From NCBI GenBank assembly GCA_943736015.1, contig OX031070.1, forward strand, positions 41,502,173 through 41,566,172: a stretch of 64,000 nucleotides of DNA, in the 5' to 3' direction. Positions 10,941 through 20,090 of this stretch are shown piece after piece. The translations under genes were made by a program, and so were the position numbers. The number at the start of each line of letters is the position of its first letter. Positions within the stretch are counted from its first letter, which is position 1. This DNA comes from Tridacna crocea (lineage: Eukaryota; Mollusca; Bivalvia; Cardiida; Cardiidae). Below the pieces are notes generated by a model. That model did not search any database and had not been told where the DNA came from. It saw only the letters and a list, made by a program, of their open reading frames with translations.

Positions 10941-11159
10941 CTTCTATGCACATGTTTTATTCGAGGGGTTTAATGTGTTTAAATTGTTTGCGCAGTCTGA
11001 GTTGGCCTATCTGTGTCAAAACATTTTTCATTTGGTAAATTTCTGTATGCGGAACTACTGCTCATCCCAATGGATTTTGCAGGTTATTCTACAAAATGAA
11101 TTTTATGGTTCCATAATTGCTTGATGACATTGCTTGTTATAATGGATTACTGAGATGCA

Positions 11160-11388
11160 TTAATCCTTTACCGCACAATGCTAATTTGTAATGACACTGG
11201 GAAAGAAGCCTTGTCAAAACGCTGTGGAAAAAGGAGAAAATGCTGGTACCAGCATTTTCTCCTTTTCCCACAATGTTTTCTACCTTATCAGAGAAAACTT
11301 TGCATCAGTTTAGCCAAATTGAAGTTGTTGTCTGCAAATACTTTCAATTTTCACAAGGCAAAATTTTTGCCATCTGGTAAAGAGTTAA
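11160..11388 (-). mobile_element. TTAA-hairpin MITE
   Basis: Full length. The hairpin centre has lost one base pair (GCTGGTACCAGC), giving a fully even palindrome. It ends 77 bp before an NF1 exon. Confidence 0.87.
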
Positions 11389-11465
11389 ACAAACCCTCTC
11401 CCCTCTCCTTTAGCAAGAATAGTTCATTTGTATTTTATGAAGAAAAATTAATATTCTCTTTCCAG

Positions 11466-11541
11466 GCAATATGGAACTGGATGGATAACTACCCAGAAGA
11501 ATTTACAGATCTCCAAAAAAGGCCAAATGAAGAATTACAAG
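11466..11541 (+). CDS. NF1: NF1 coding exon (human exon 7 equivalent)
   Basis: The exon is 76 bp, phase 0 to 1, the same length as human exon 7 (recalled). It encodes AIWNWMDNYPEEFTDLQ and a less conserved end, matching human AFWNWVENYPDEFTKLYQ. The acceptor is ttccag and the donor gttaga. Confidence 0.93.
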
Positions 11542-11831
11542 GTTAGAAGCATGGCATAATGCTGTTTTTTCCCGGTTTGGGTTACCTACTCTATAGATTT
11601 AAAGTTAACTTTAACTTTTTACCAGACCAAAGAATTTTAGATTTTGTGGTATTTTAAGGCATGTGCACACGACAACTTTGATTTGTCGCTAAAGCCTGAA
11701 TTTGTCTAAGAATTTTTTTTTTCATAAACCTTTCCTCAGTTTCGTTAACAGCTGGTATTTTATGATAAAGGGTTGATCAATTTTATTCAGATTCTAGCAT
11801 ATATCATATCCGATATATGTATCTTTTGCAG

Positions 11832-11935
11832 ATTGCTGTGATAAGCTGTTTGAACAGTATCTAGCTTATATGGAGAACTCCAAGAAGAAAGCTTCTGTTT
11901 GGCCATTCCAGATGATGTTGTTGATTCTTTGTCCT
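11832..11935 (+). CDS. NF1: NF1 coding exon (5' part of human exon 8)
   Basis: The exon is 104 bp, phase 1 to 0, between tttgcag and gtaagt. It encodes CDKLFEQYLAY...KKKASVWPFQMMLLILCP, matching human AEKLFDLVDGF...KRKAAVWPLQIILLILCP. In human the coding continues into EIIQDIS within the same exon, so the intron after ILCP is lineage-specific. Confidence 0.93.
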
Positions 11936-12258
11936 GTAAGTAAAATTGTGTTTGACTGAACAGGGTTACCAGACGTCAATATTTAGACTTGTCTAGCAAA
12001 AGCATTGCAGACATTGAATGTGTTTTAAATGATGGAATTTGTCTTTGAATTACTGTAAAGAACTTTTGGGAAAAAATTATATCAAATGATTCATCTTTGA
12101 ATGGTTAGAAAACATTGTGGGGTAGGAGAAAAATGTTTCTAACCATCTTGTTTTTGAAAGACCTTTTTTTTTTAAAATATGGGTTCAATTTAAGTCTTGT
12201 CTAAGATTTTGTTTTTTGGTAAGGGGTTAATTAAAGTTCAACATATGTATGATTGTTT

Positions 12259-12519
12259 GGTTGGTTGTGTTAGGGTTTAACACCACTTTAACAGCTAAGG
12301 TCATATGACGGTCGGTGACGCACATGTGTTTCCTGGATTTCTCACACCAGTACTAACACAACTTTCTTTCCAAAGCCACCGACTACTTTTCTCACATGCG
12401 CCAGCAGAGGTGAGAGGTGTAAATATGCTGGAAAGAAAGTTCGCCTCTATCAGGTATCGAGCTCACAGCCACCAGGTCATGAGTCTGACATGCTCACCAC
12501 TGAGCCACCCGGGCGGGCC
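12259..12519 (-). mobile_element. SINE ending in (ACCAACC) repeats, reverse copy
   Basis: Reverse complement of the copies at 4653 and 9273. A perfect 11-bp target duplication TATGATTGTTT flanks it (12248-12258 and 12520-12530). Confidence 0.92.
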
Positions 12520-12609
12520 TATGATTGTTTAAACTCTAATTATTATACTTTGGGAAAAAGAGATCATATAGTAATTATGATTGTTTAAACTCAAATTATT
12601 ATATTTCAG

Positions 12610-12675
12610 AAAATTCTTGAAGAAATCAACAATGCAGACGGAGGAGCCCCTTGTTCACCCCAACATTTGAAGAAG
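12610..12675 (+). CDS. NF1: NF1 coding exon (3' part of human exon 8)
   Basis: The exon is 66 bp, phase 0 to 0, between atttcag and gtattg. It encodes KILEEINNADGGAPCSPQHL and KK, collinear with the poorly conserved human segment EIIQDISKDVVDENNMNKK. The call rests mainly on position, phase and splice sites, because the sequence similarity is modest. Confidence 0.8.
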
Positions 12676-12906
12676 GTATTGCTGGTCTTGATCTGTTTAC
12701 TAGACTGCTAAAGTATAGGCTAGTCCAATTTGAAAGCTTTTGCAGACAGGAAACAAGATTAAATGATTAAAATGTTTTTGACTGTGGAGGAAACATTACA
12801 GGTGAAGGAGAAAATGAAAGAGCCAGTGGTTTTTTCCTTTCCCAGAATGTTTTCTGTAGGCCTCTTTCTGGGGTTCAGTAAAACTTGGATGGGGTTAAAT
12901 GATTTT

Positions 12907-14177
12907 TAGCTCTACTGGCTTAAAGCCAGCAGAGCTTATGTCATGGCGTGGTTTCTGTCCGACTGTGTGTCTCTGTCTGTCCGTCCGTCCGTTAGTCTTT
13001 TTCTTGTTTACGCAATAAAGTCTTCATTTTTGGTCAAATTTTCGTGTTACACAGTTTGTTTATCTCATCAATAGCTTTAACCCTATCAATTTTGAAAAAA
13101 AATCTGACAAACGGTATGGTAAAAGTAGCCATTTCAAGTTTAAAATTTCCATTTCTTGTTTACATTATAAAGTCTGCATTTTTGGTCAGATTTCCATGAA
13201 ACTTACAGAGTTTGTTTATCTTATCAATAGCTTCAACCCTATTGATTTTGAAAAAATTCCAACAAACAGTATGGGTAAAGTAGCCATTTCAAGTTGAAAA
13301 CTTCCATTTCTTGTTTACGCGACTAAGTTTTTATTTTTGGTCAGATTTCTACGAAATTTACACAGTTTCTTTATCTCATCAATAGCTTTAACCCTGTTGA
13401 TTTTGAAAAAAAATACGACAAACAGTATGGGAAAAGAAGCCATTTCAAGTTTAAAATTTCCATTTCTTGTTTACGCGATAAAGTCAGTATTTTTGGTCAG
13501 ATTTGCATGAAACTTGCAGAGTTTGTTTATCTTATCAATAGCTTCAGCCCTATTGATTTTGAAAAAAATTCCAGCAAACACTATGGGAAAAGTAGCCATT
13601 TCAAGTTAAAAACTTTCATTTCTTGTTTACGCGATAAAGTCTTCATTTTTGGTCAGATTTCTGTGAAACTTAAACAGCTTGTTTATCTCATCAATAGCTT
13701 TAACCCTATGACTTTTGAAAAAATGCGACCAACAGTATGGGAAAAGTAGCCATTTTAAATTGAACAATTTCATTGCTTCTTTACATGATAAAGTATTTAT
13801 TTTTTATCAGATTTTTGTGTAATTTTCAGCTTGTTTGTCCCATCAATAGCTTTAACCCTATGACTTTTGAAAAAATGCGACCAACAGTATGGGAAAAGTA
13901 GCCATTTCAAATTGAACAATTTCATTGCTTCTTTACAGGATAAAGTATTTATTTTTGATCAGATTTTTGTGTAATTTTCAGCTTGTTTATCCCATCAATA
14001 GCTTTTTAACCCTGTTGAGTTTGAAAAAATTCAACAAACAGTAATAGAAAAGTAGCCCATTTTGAGTTGAAAATGTCAATTTTTTGTCTTTTTGCATAAT
14101 GAATTCCTAATGAATGCTTTATTCAAAAGCAAAATCTCTGCCAGTAGAGCATATTCAGGCCCTTCAAGGCCTTCTAT
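12907..14177 (+). mobile_element. Helentron-like element with ~155-bp tandem array
   Basis: Starts TAGCTCTACTGGC...GCCAGCAGAGC, then GTCTGTCCGTCCGTCC. About seven diverged units (periods 152-156 bp) contain TTCTTGTTTACGCGATAAAG and CATCAATAGCTTTAACCC. It ends GCCAGTAGAGC and the hairpin AGGCCCTTCAAGGCCT followed by TCTA. Same plan as 20290-22360 but unrelated sequence. Confidence 0.83.
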
Positions 14178-14316
14178 TTTGGGGGTAGTAAGGAGGGACA
14201 CTTTGGAATTGGTTTGAAATTGATTTTGCTTTTGAAGACATAAAACTATAAAATGATAAGTCCCTTGTTCAACTCAAGTGTCTGAAAAGGGTATTGATTA
14301 TATTAAACCAACTTTT

Positions 14317-14544
14317 TTAACCCTTTCCCAAACAACAAATTTGACACTCTTCCAAATTCATAGAGTTTGCAGATGACAATTTCAAGTTTGATAAAAATGG
14401 CAGAAAGTTCTCCAAATGGGTAGAAAACACTGTGGCAAAAGGAGAAATTGCTCGTTACGAGCAATTTCTCCTTTTCCCACAGTGTTTTCAAAAGATTTGC
14501 ACTGCAGACAGGTAAAAACAAGGGCTTGTTTGGGAAAGGGTTAA
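14317..14544 (+). mobile_element. TTAA-hairpin MITE, TTGCTCG-core subfamily
   Basis: Ends are TTAACCCTTTCCCAAAC/GTTTGGGAAAGGGTTAA. The inner stem is GGAGAAATTGCTCGTTACGAGC instead of GGAGAAAATGCTGGTTACCAGC, and both arms changed together. Confidence 0.87.
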
Positions 14545-14959
14545 AGGCTGGAAACAGAATTTCACTGCAAGTCAGAGGATTATTTGTCAGTAGTTTCTAG
14601 TAAAGTAGAGGGGGATGTAGGCCCCAAGAAAAGACTGCAAGTTTAGTACAAGTTTATAGTTTTTACTGATGCATTCCACTAAAGCCTGATGCTGAGCCAA
14701 ATGACAAAATTTTAGACTTACCCTGTTTGGAAAGATTTGCAGTTGGCAAAGTACATGTGGACTGAAGAATTGGGATTATTTTGAGAAGGTTAGAAAAGAC
14801 TGTGGGAAAAGGAGAGCATGTTAGCATACACATAGTTACAAGCATATTCTCTTTTTCCAGCAATGTTTTCGAAAGCTTTTTTTTTGTGTGTCATTAAAGG
14901 TCAGGATAGAGTTGTAATGATTTAATGGTTGTGAAACAATATGAATTCCTTTCTTTCAG

Positions 14960-15139
14960 AAACATTTTATAGATGAGATCAAGAAAACGATAGCCAATCA
15001 CCACAGCTGTCACAAACAGTTGGCAGAGGGCGCTGCTGTGACCTGCGTCCGACTTTGTAAAGCGTCCACCTACATCAGTATTAATGATCGACTGAATGTC
15101 TTATTTAGTCTCGTACAGTCAGTAATCAATGATTTGAAG
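14960..15139 (+). CDS. NF1: NF1 coding exon (human exon 9 equivalent)
   Basis: The exon is 180 bp, phase 0 to 0, between tttcag and gtaagt. It encodes 60 residues including LAEGAAVTCVRLCKASTYIS and LFSLVQSVINDLK, against human LTESAAIACVKLCKASTYIN and LLVQSMVVDLK. It is two codons longer than human exon 9 (174 bp, recalled). Confidence 0.95.
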
Positions 15140-15469
15140 GTAAGTCCAAATTTTCATCCAAAAGATGACTTGTATAACTCCAAATTTTTGTTGTATTGTA
15201 AAGAGATAAATTGAACATTTATTTTTCAAATTAGTTTTTTAAAATGGTGATTGAATAATCAATTTCTTTGTTTGATATAGCCCTGGAAACACAATAGATT
15301 TAGCAGTATAAATCCTTTAGGGCATGGGATAGGGGTCACGAACCTTTTGCTATCTTTTACAGTTATGAGGGTTCTGAACACGGCATGGGAAAAGAGAAAA
15401 ATGTTTGTAACCAGTATTGTTTCAAAGAAAAGAAAAATATAATTTGAACAGTTGTCATTTGCAAATGCT

Positions 15470-15690
15470 TTAATTCATTACCAAAAAATTGCCGGTTTTT
15501 AGACCATAGGATAGAAGCCTTTTGAAAACATTGTGGGAAAAGGAGAAAATGCTGGTAACCAGCATTTTCTCCTTTTCCCACAATGTTTTCTACCCTACTG
15601 GAAACAAATTTCAATTTTTTAGTTATGTTTATATTGCAAGTGCTTTCAATTTGGACCTGTCTAAAATTTTGTTGTTTGGTAAAAGGGTAA
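15470..15690 (-). mobile_element. TTAA-hairpin MITE
   Basis: The hairpin at 15527-15592 is perfect but the ends are decayed (taattcattacc... and ggtaaaagggtaa). Confidence 0.8.
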
Positions 15691-15784
15691 AATATGAACA
15701 AGTGTAAAACTTTGTGGTCTGTACAGAGCTCAGAACCTATATGTGGAAATCTTATTATATTATTTTCTTGTCTTTTCTTTCCAG

Positions 15785-15997
15785 TCACTCTTGTTTAATC
15801 CACCACCAAATAGCAAGCCGTTCTCAAGGGGCCAAAATATAGTGGGCCAGGACCTAGACCTATATATAGACTGCTTTGTTTCCTGCTTTAGAATTACCCC
15901 TCACAACAATGATGTGCTCAAAGTCTGTTTAAATCCCCACTCCCCGCCGATCTACCATTTTGTCTTGGTGAATGCTCTACATAGAATCATTACCCAG
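15785..15997 (+). CDS. NF1: NF1 coding exon (human exons 10+11 fused)
   Basis: The exon is 213 bp, phase 0 to 0, between tttccag and gtaagt. It encodes SLLFNPPPNSKPFSRG, LYIDCFVSCFRITPHNND and YHFVLVNALHRIIT, matching human LLFNPSKPFSRG, MIDCLVSCFRISPHNN and HYVLVNSLHRIIT. Human has an intron between HFK and ICLA (recalled); here both pieces are one exon. Confidence 0.96.
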
Positions 15998-16042
15998 GTA
16001 AGTCTGTTTCCACACCTCGCCCTCAGTTGCTCTTTTTATCCT

Positions 16043-16248
16043 TTAACTCTTTACCACACAACCCTAACTGAGAAAGAAAGCTTTTGGAAATATTGTAGGA
16101 AAAGGAGAAAATGCATTTTCTCCTTTTCCCACAATATTTTCTACCCTTCCAAAATCAAATTTCAATTTTTGAGTCACATTTATGTTGTCATCTGCAAATG
16201 TTTTCAATTTGGACTAGTCCAAAATTTTGTTGTTTGGTAAAGAGTTAA
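16043..16248 (-). mobile_element. TTAA-hairpin MITE with collapsed centre
   Basis: Both TTAA ends are present. The palindrome lost its middle (GAAAATGCATTTTC), leaving a shorter perfect stem. Confidence 0.85.
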
Positions 16249-16487
16249 CAAGATGATCCCCAGTTTTTGACAACCTCGAAGGAAAAGGCCGTTGAAAACA
16301 TTGTTGGAAAAGAAGAAGATGTGGATTGCCAGCAGGTTTTCTCCCTTTCAAAATGAATTTTAGTTTTTGTGGCATGTTAACTTAGTCCCCTGCAAATGCT
16401 TTTTTAATTTTGACAAATCTAATACTTTGTCCATTGGCAAGGACTTAACTGTAAAGCTGCTGAGCATGACTCACTGACCTTCTGCAA

Positions 16488-16548
16488 ACAGTGTAGATTA
16501 AGATCAGATTGCACAGAATGTGTAGTCTGATCTTTGATCTACACTGTC
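16488..16548. repeat. AAGATCAGACTGCAC palindrome, copy
   Basis: Arms ACAGTGTAGATTAAGATCAG and its inverse around GCACAGAATGTG. Imperfect copy of the element best seen at 52744. Confidence 0.75.
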
Positions 16549-16656
16549 CGTGAAGAAGATATTCCCCAAAACATATTTTTGAAATAGCAAAACTAGGGTT
16601 TATCCTTGGAACTGAAAATTTCATTTTTGTTACTTTGCAGAATAAGGTTTAACTCT

Positions 16657-16885
16657 TTAACCCATTACCACACAATCCCTACTTTTGACGCACCTGAGAA
16701 AGAAGCTTTCAGAAAATATTGTGGGAAAAGGAGAAAATGCTGTTAACCAGCATTTTCTCCTTTTCCCACAATGTTTTCTAACCTTCACAAAACAAATTTT
16801 AAATTTTCAGTCAATTTTATTTTGTCGTCTGCAAATGCTTTCGATTTGAACAAACCTAAAATTTTGTCGTTTGGTCATGAGTTAA
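16657..16885 (-). mobile_element. TTAA-hairpin MITE
   Basis: Full length with both TTAA ends. Confidence 0.87.
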
Positions 16886-16936
16886 CTCTTTAAGGATAAA
16901 GGGTAAGATAGAGAGGATGAAGATTTGAAACAGATA

Positions 16937-17163
16937 TTAACCCTTTACCAAACAATCCCTGGTTTTTTAAGACCCTAAGATAGATGCCTTTGGAAACATT
17001 GTGGGAAAAGGAGAAAATGCTGGTAACCAGCATTTTCTCCTTTCCCACAATGTTTTCTACTCTATCAGAGACCTTGAGCCTATTTGCACCAATGCTGAAT
17101 ATGTCAACTGTGGATGCTGTCAGTTTGTAAGGGTCTGAAATTTGTCGTTAGGGAAAGGGTTAA
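16937..17163 (-). mobile_element. TTAA-hairpin MITE
   Basis: Full length. The right arm diverges after the hairpin (cctattggcac-like variant with TGAATATGTC). It ends 47 bp before the exon at 17210. Confidence 0.83.
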
Positions 17164-17209
17164 AGATTGAATGTATTAGGTTTAGAGTGTCAAGGTCTTG
17201 TTTTTACAG

Positions 17210-17356
17210 CGGCGTCTTGCTTGGTGGCCTCAGATCAGTATAATATACGGGAAGGCTGGAGAGCTACGGAACATGTTTACAGACACTCTCAATAAAGTGA
17301 CGCAAGGGATGGCAAGTCATGGCACGACGAAAACAGCTGTCGGAGGATTGCCATAT
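17210..17356 (+). CDS. NF1: NF1 coding exon (human exon 12 equivalent)
   Basis: The exon is 147 bp, phase 0 to 0, between tttacag and gtaaat. It encodes RRLAWWPQISIIYGKAGELR and then NMFTDTLNKVTQG, matching human ALDWWPKIDAVYCHSVELRNMF. The C-terminal part (SHGTTKTAVGGLPY) is divergent. The donor is weak at +5. Confidence 0.92.
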
Positions 17357-17915
17357 GTAAATTAGATTTTTATTTCAAGCCTTTTATCACATTGAGATAT
17401 TTCAGAGTCGTAGCTTCCATGCATGTACATTTCTGAAGATGTAGATTTTAGAAAACAGTGTTGGAAAAATAGAGCATACTGGTAATCAGCACTTTTTACC
17501 TTTGCTGATGTCGTTTTCTTCCAAAAACCAGTCATATTATGAAAGGTGTAAAATAAGTACAGGGTAGAAGGTTATGAGTCAACTAAAACTTTCCCAAATG
17601 ATTCGATATTTCATTTATCCTGAGATTTGGTGCCTTTGTAAACATTGTGGTAAAAAGAGAAAATGCTGATAATCAGCATTTCTCATTCTTGCATAATTCT
17701 TTTACCCTCTCAAAGACAAATTGAACAATATTTCATAATGATCTGCAAAATTTAGTGTTTACGGCAAATGCAAGTTAGTTTTTGTCAGCAAATTAGACAG
17801 AAGTATATGACCTTTGTATCAAGTGATTAAAATTGATGAGTGTTGACTTAAAATTACATATATTAATTGATTTCCTGGTCAGTCAGGTTGCAAGAAGAAA
17901 AAGCAAGAAATATCT

Positions 17916-18146
17916 TTAACTCGTTACCAAACGACAAAATTTTGGACTGGTCCAAATTGAAAGCATTTGCAGACGACAAAATAAATGTGCCTCAAATACT
18001 GAAATTTGCGTTTGGAAGTACAGAGAAAATATTGTGGGAAAAGGAGAAAATGCTGGTTACCAGCATTTTCTCCTTTTCCCACAATGTTTTCAAAAGGCTT
18101 CTTTCTCAGGGTCGTTAAAGGCCGGGATTGTGTGATAATGGGTTAA
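17916..18146 (+). mobile_element. TTAA-hairpin MITE, shares its right TTAA with the next copy
   Basis: Full length. Its right terminal TTAA (18143-18146) is also the left terminal TTAA of an inverted copy. Confidence 0.9.
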
Positions 18147-18371
18147 CCCATTACCACACAATCCCTACTTTTGACGCCCCTGAGAAAGAAGCCTTTAGAA
18201 AACACTGTGGGAAAAGGAGAAAATGCTGGTAACCAGCATTTTCTCCTTTTCCCACAGTGTTTTCTACCCTTCCCAGAACAAATTTCAATTTTTCAGTCAC
18301 CTTTATTTTGTTGTCTGCAAATGCTTTCAGTTTGGACCAGTCTAAATTTTTCTTGTGTGGTAAAGGGTTAA
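18143..18371 (-). mobile_element. TTAA-hairpin MITE, shares its left TTAA with the previous copy
   Basis: Full length with perfect AACACTGTGGG hairpin. It forms an inverted pair with 17916-18146. Confidence 0.9.
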
Positions 18372-18574
18372 GAGAGGAAGACAGTATAAATTTGCTGACA
18401 AACAGACCATGGCCCTCAGATTAAACATTTCTACATTTTCAACCAATCACGAATTTCCATTTATTCATTTGTTATCATTGCCAAAAAGTAGGTCAAAAGC
18501 AAGCACATACAGCTATGCAAAAAAAAAGTAATTTGACATACAAACACTAGCAAGAAGGAAAATACTGTCAAATC

Positions 18575-18975
18575 TGTGTGAACTCTTTACTAGAAGGAAA
18601 AAACTATTTGTCTAGATTGAAGGCATTTTCATGTGACAAATGTAGCTAAAGTAATGGCTTGTGTGTCCAAAACTAGAAAATGTTTCGGGGAAAAAGAGAA
18701 AATTTCTGATAACATGGGTTAAAAATCAAGATTGTATGGTAAAGGTTTAACCCATTACACCACAATCCCTACTTTTGATGCCCCTGGGAAAAAAGCCTTT
18801 AGAAAACATTGTGGGAAAAGGAGAAAATGCTGGTAACCAGCATTTTCGCTTTTTCCCACAACGTTTTCTACCCTTCACAAAACAAATTCGAAATTTTCAG
18901 TCACTTTTATTTTGTCGTCTGCAAATGCTTTCAATTTGGACAAGCCTGAAATTTTGTCGTTTGGTAATGAGTTAC
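18575..18975. mobile_element. Decayed MITE abutting a full TTAA-hairpin MITE
   Basis: A degenerate copy (18575-18750) ends GGTAAAGGTTTAA, and the same TTAA (18747-18750) begins a full reverse copy that ends near 18973. Confidence 0.8.
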
Positions 18976-19127
18976 CGTAAGTAACCTACTGTGTTAACAG
19001 ATCATTATTTAGATCAACAGATACATTACTTAATTAAATCAACATTCATTTTAAGACTTTTCACCTGCATCAGGTGGTCTGTGAATCCAGGTTGGTTTTA
19101 CTTGAGAGCAATGTTTATCTTTTTCAG

Positions 19128-19247
19128 ACCATCACAAGAGTGGCTGGTAAACTGAACAAGAATACAGATGAAACCATGACGACATACAGATATCTATTAC
19201 TATGGATTGTTAGGCTCATCCATGCTGACCCGAATCTTATGTTACAT
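19128..19247 (+). CDS. NF1: NF1 coding exon (human exon 13 equivalent)
   Basis: The exon is 120 bp, phase 0 to 0, between tttttcag and gtaaat. It encodes a variable lead (TITRVAGKLNKNTDETMTT) and the conserved end YRYLLLWIVRLIHADPNLML, matching human YKYLLLSMVKLIHADPKLLL. It is 15 bp shorter than human exon 13 (recalled). Confidence 0.94.
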
Positions 19248-19304
19248 GTAAATATATGAATGTTTTTATGCTTTCAACCATTTGCGAAGGAGGATGGGAT
19301 GCAT

Positions 19305-19531
19305 TAATCCATTACCACTCAATCCCTACTTTTGACGCCCCTTGAAAAGAAGCCTTTTGAAAAAATTGTGGGAAAAGGAGAAAATGCTGGTAACCAGCAT
19401 TTTCTCGTTTTCCCACAATGTTTTCTACCTAATCAATAAAAAATTGCACCATTTGAGCCACACTGAAATTGTTGGCTGCAAATGCTTTCAATTTGGACAG
19501 AGCTAAAATTTTGTCGTCTGGTAAATGGTGA
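19305..19531 (-). mobile_element. TTAA-hairpin MITE
   Basis: The left end is TTAATCCATTACC and the hairpin is good, but the right TTAA is lost (ggtaaatggtgaa). Confidence 0.82.
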
Positions 19532-19534
19532 AGT

Positions 19535-20085
19535 ATTACCCTTGTTTGTATGCGGGTCCTGCAACTGTTAATTTTTAAATGCCTATGTGTATTTGGTTCC
19601 TGTTATATACTCGGGTAAATTATATTGTAAGTTTGATATAAGGTAAAAAGCATAACATTGTTGGAGTTATGGCCCTTTTTTAGTGATCTAAGTTTGGAAA
19701 TAATACTGCATTGAAAACATTATTTTTCTCAAGTGTATAATCATACGTATCAGTAGAGTGCACTTTGGGATGCAATCCAACAATAAGTTCGGGAGTTGCT
19801 GTCCTTTTTCACCTTTATTGCTAGCTTAACTGGAAAGCATGGATAGGTGCACTGGCTGCCTTGATACAGCGGAAGTAATGATGAAAACAGCGTTAAACAC
19901 AATACAATGAATACAAACAAAAAAATAATAATGTTATTTGTACTTTGCGAGAATATGACAGGAAATAAGAATCAGTGTACATCCAAGATCAGGGCCCCTG
20001 GCTAGTCTTCATCTAATATCTCTGGTAATAGACAGTCAGATCTTCATGATCATGGTCTGCAATAGGCAACTTATAGGTGTGCTTA
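19535..20085. other. Intron sequence, mostly unclassified
   Basis: Apart from the SINE-like module at 19835-19915 I see no element or exon. Confidence 0.5.
19835..19915 (+). mobile_element. SINE-like 3' module, short copy
   Basis: GGTGCACTGGCTGCC...AATGATGAAAACAGCGTTAAACAC followed by an A-rich tail; same module as at 10775. Confidence 0.6.
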
Positions 20086-20090
20086 TTGAT

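Noticed and set aside
15522..15707. Recurrent peptides such as MLVTSIFSFSHNVF and VENIVGKGENAGYQHFLLFPQ-like frames across the window
   Set aside because: They are translations of the MITE hairpin in different frames and orientations.
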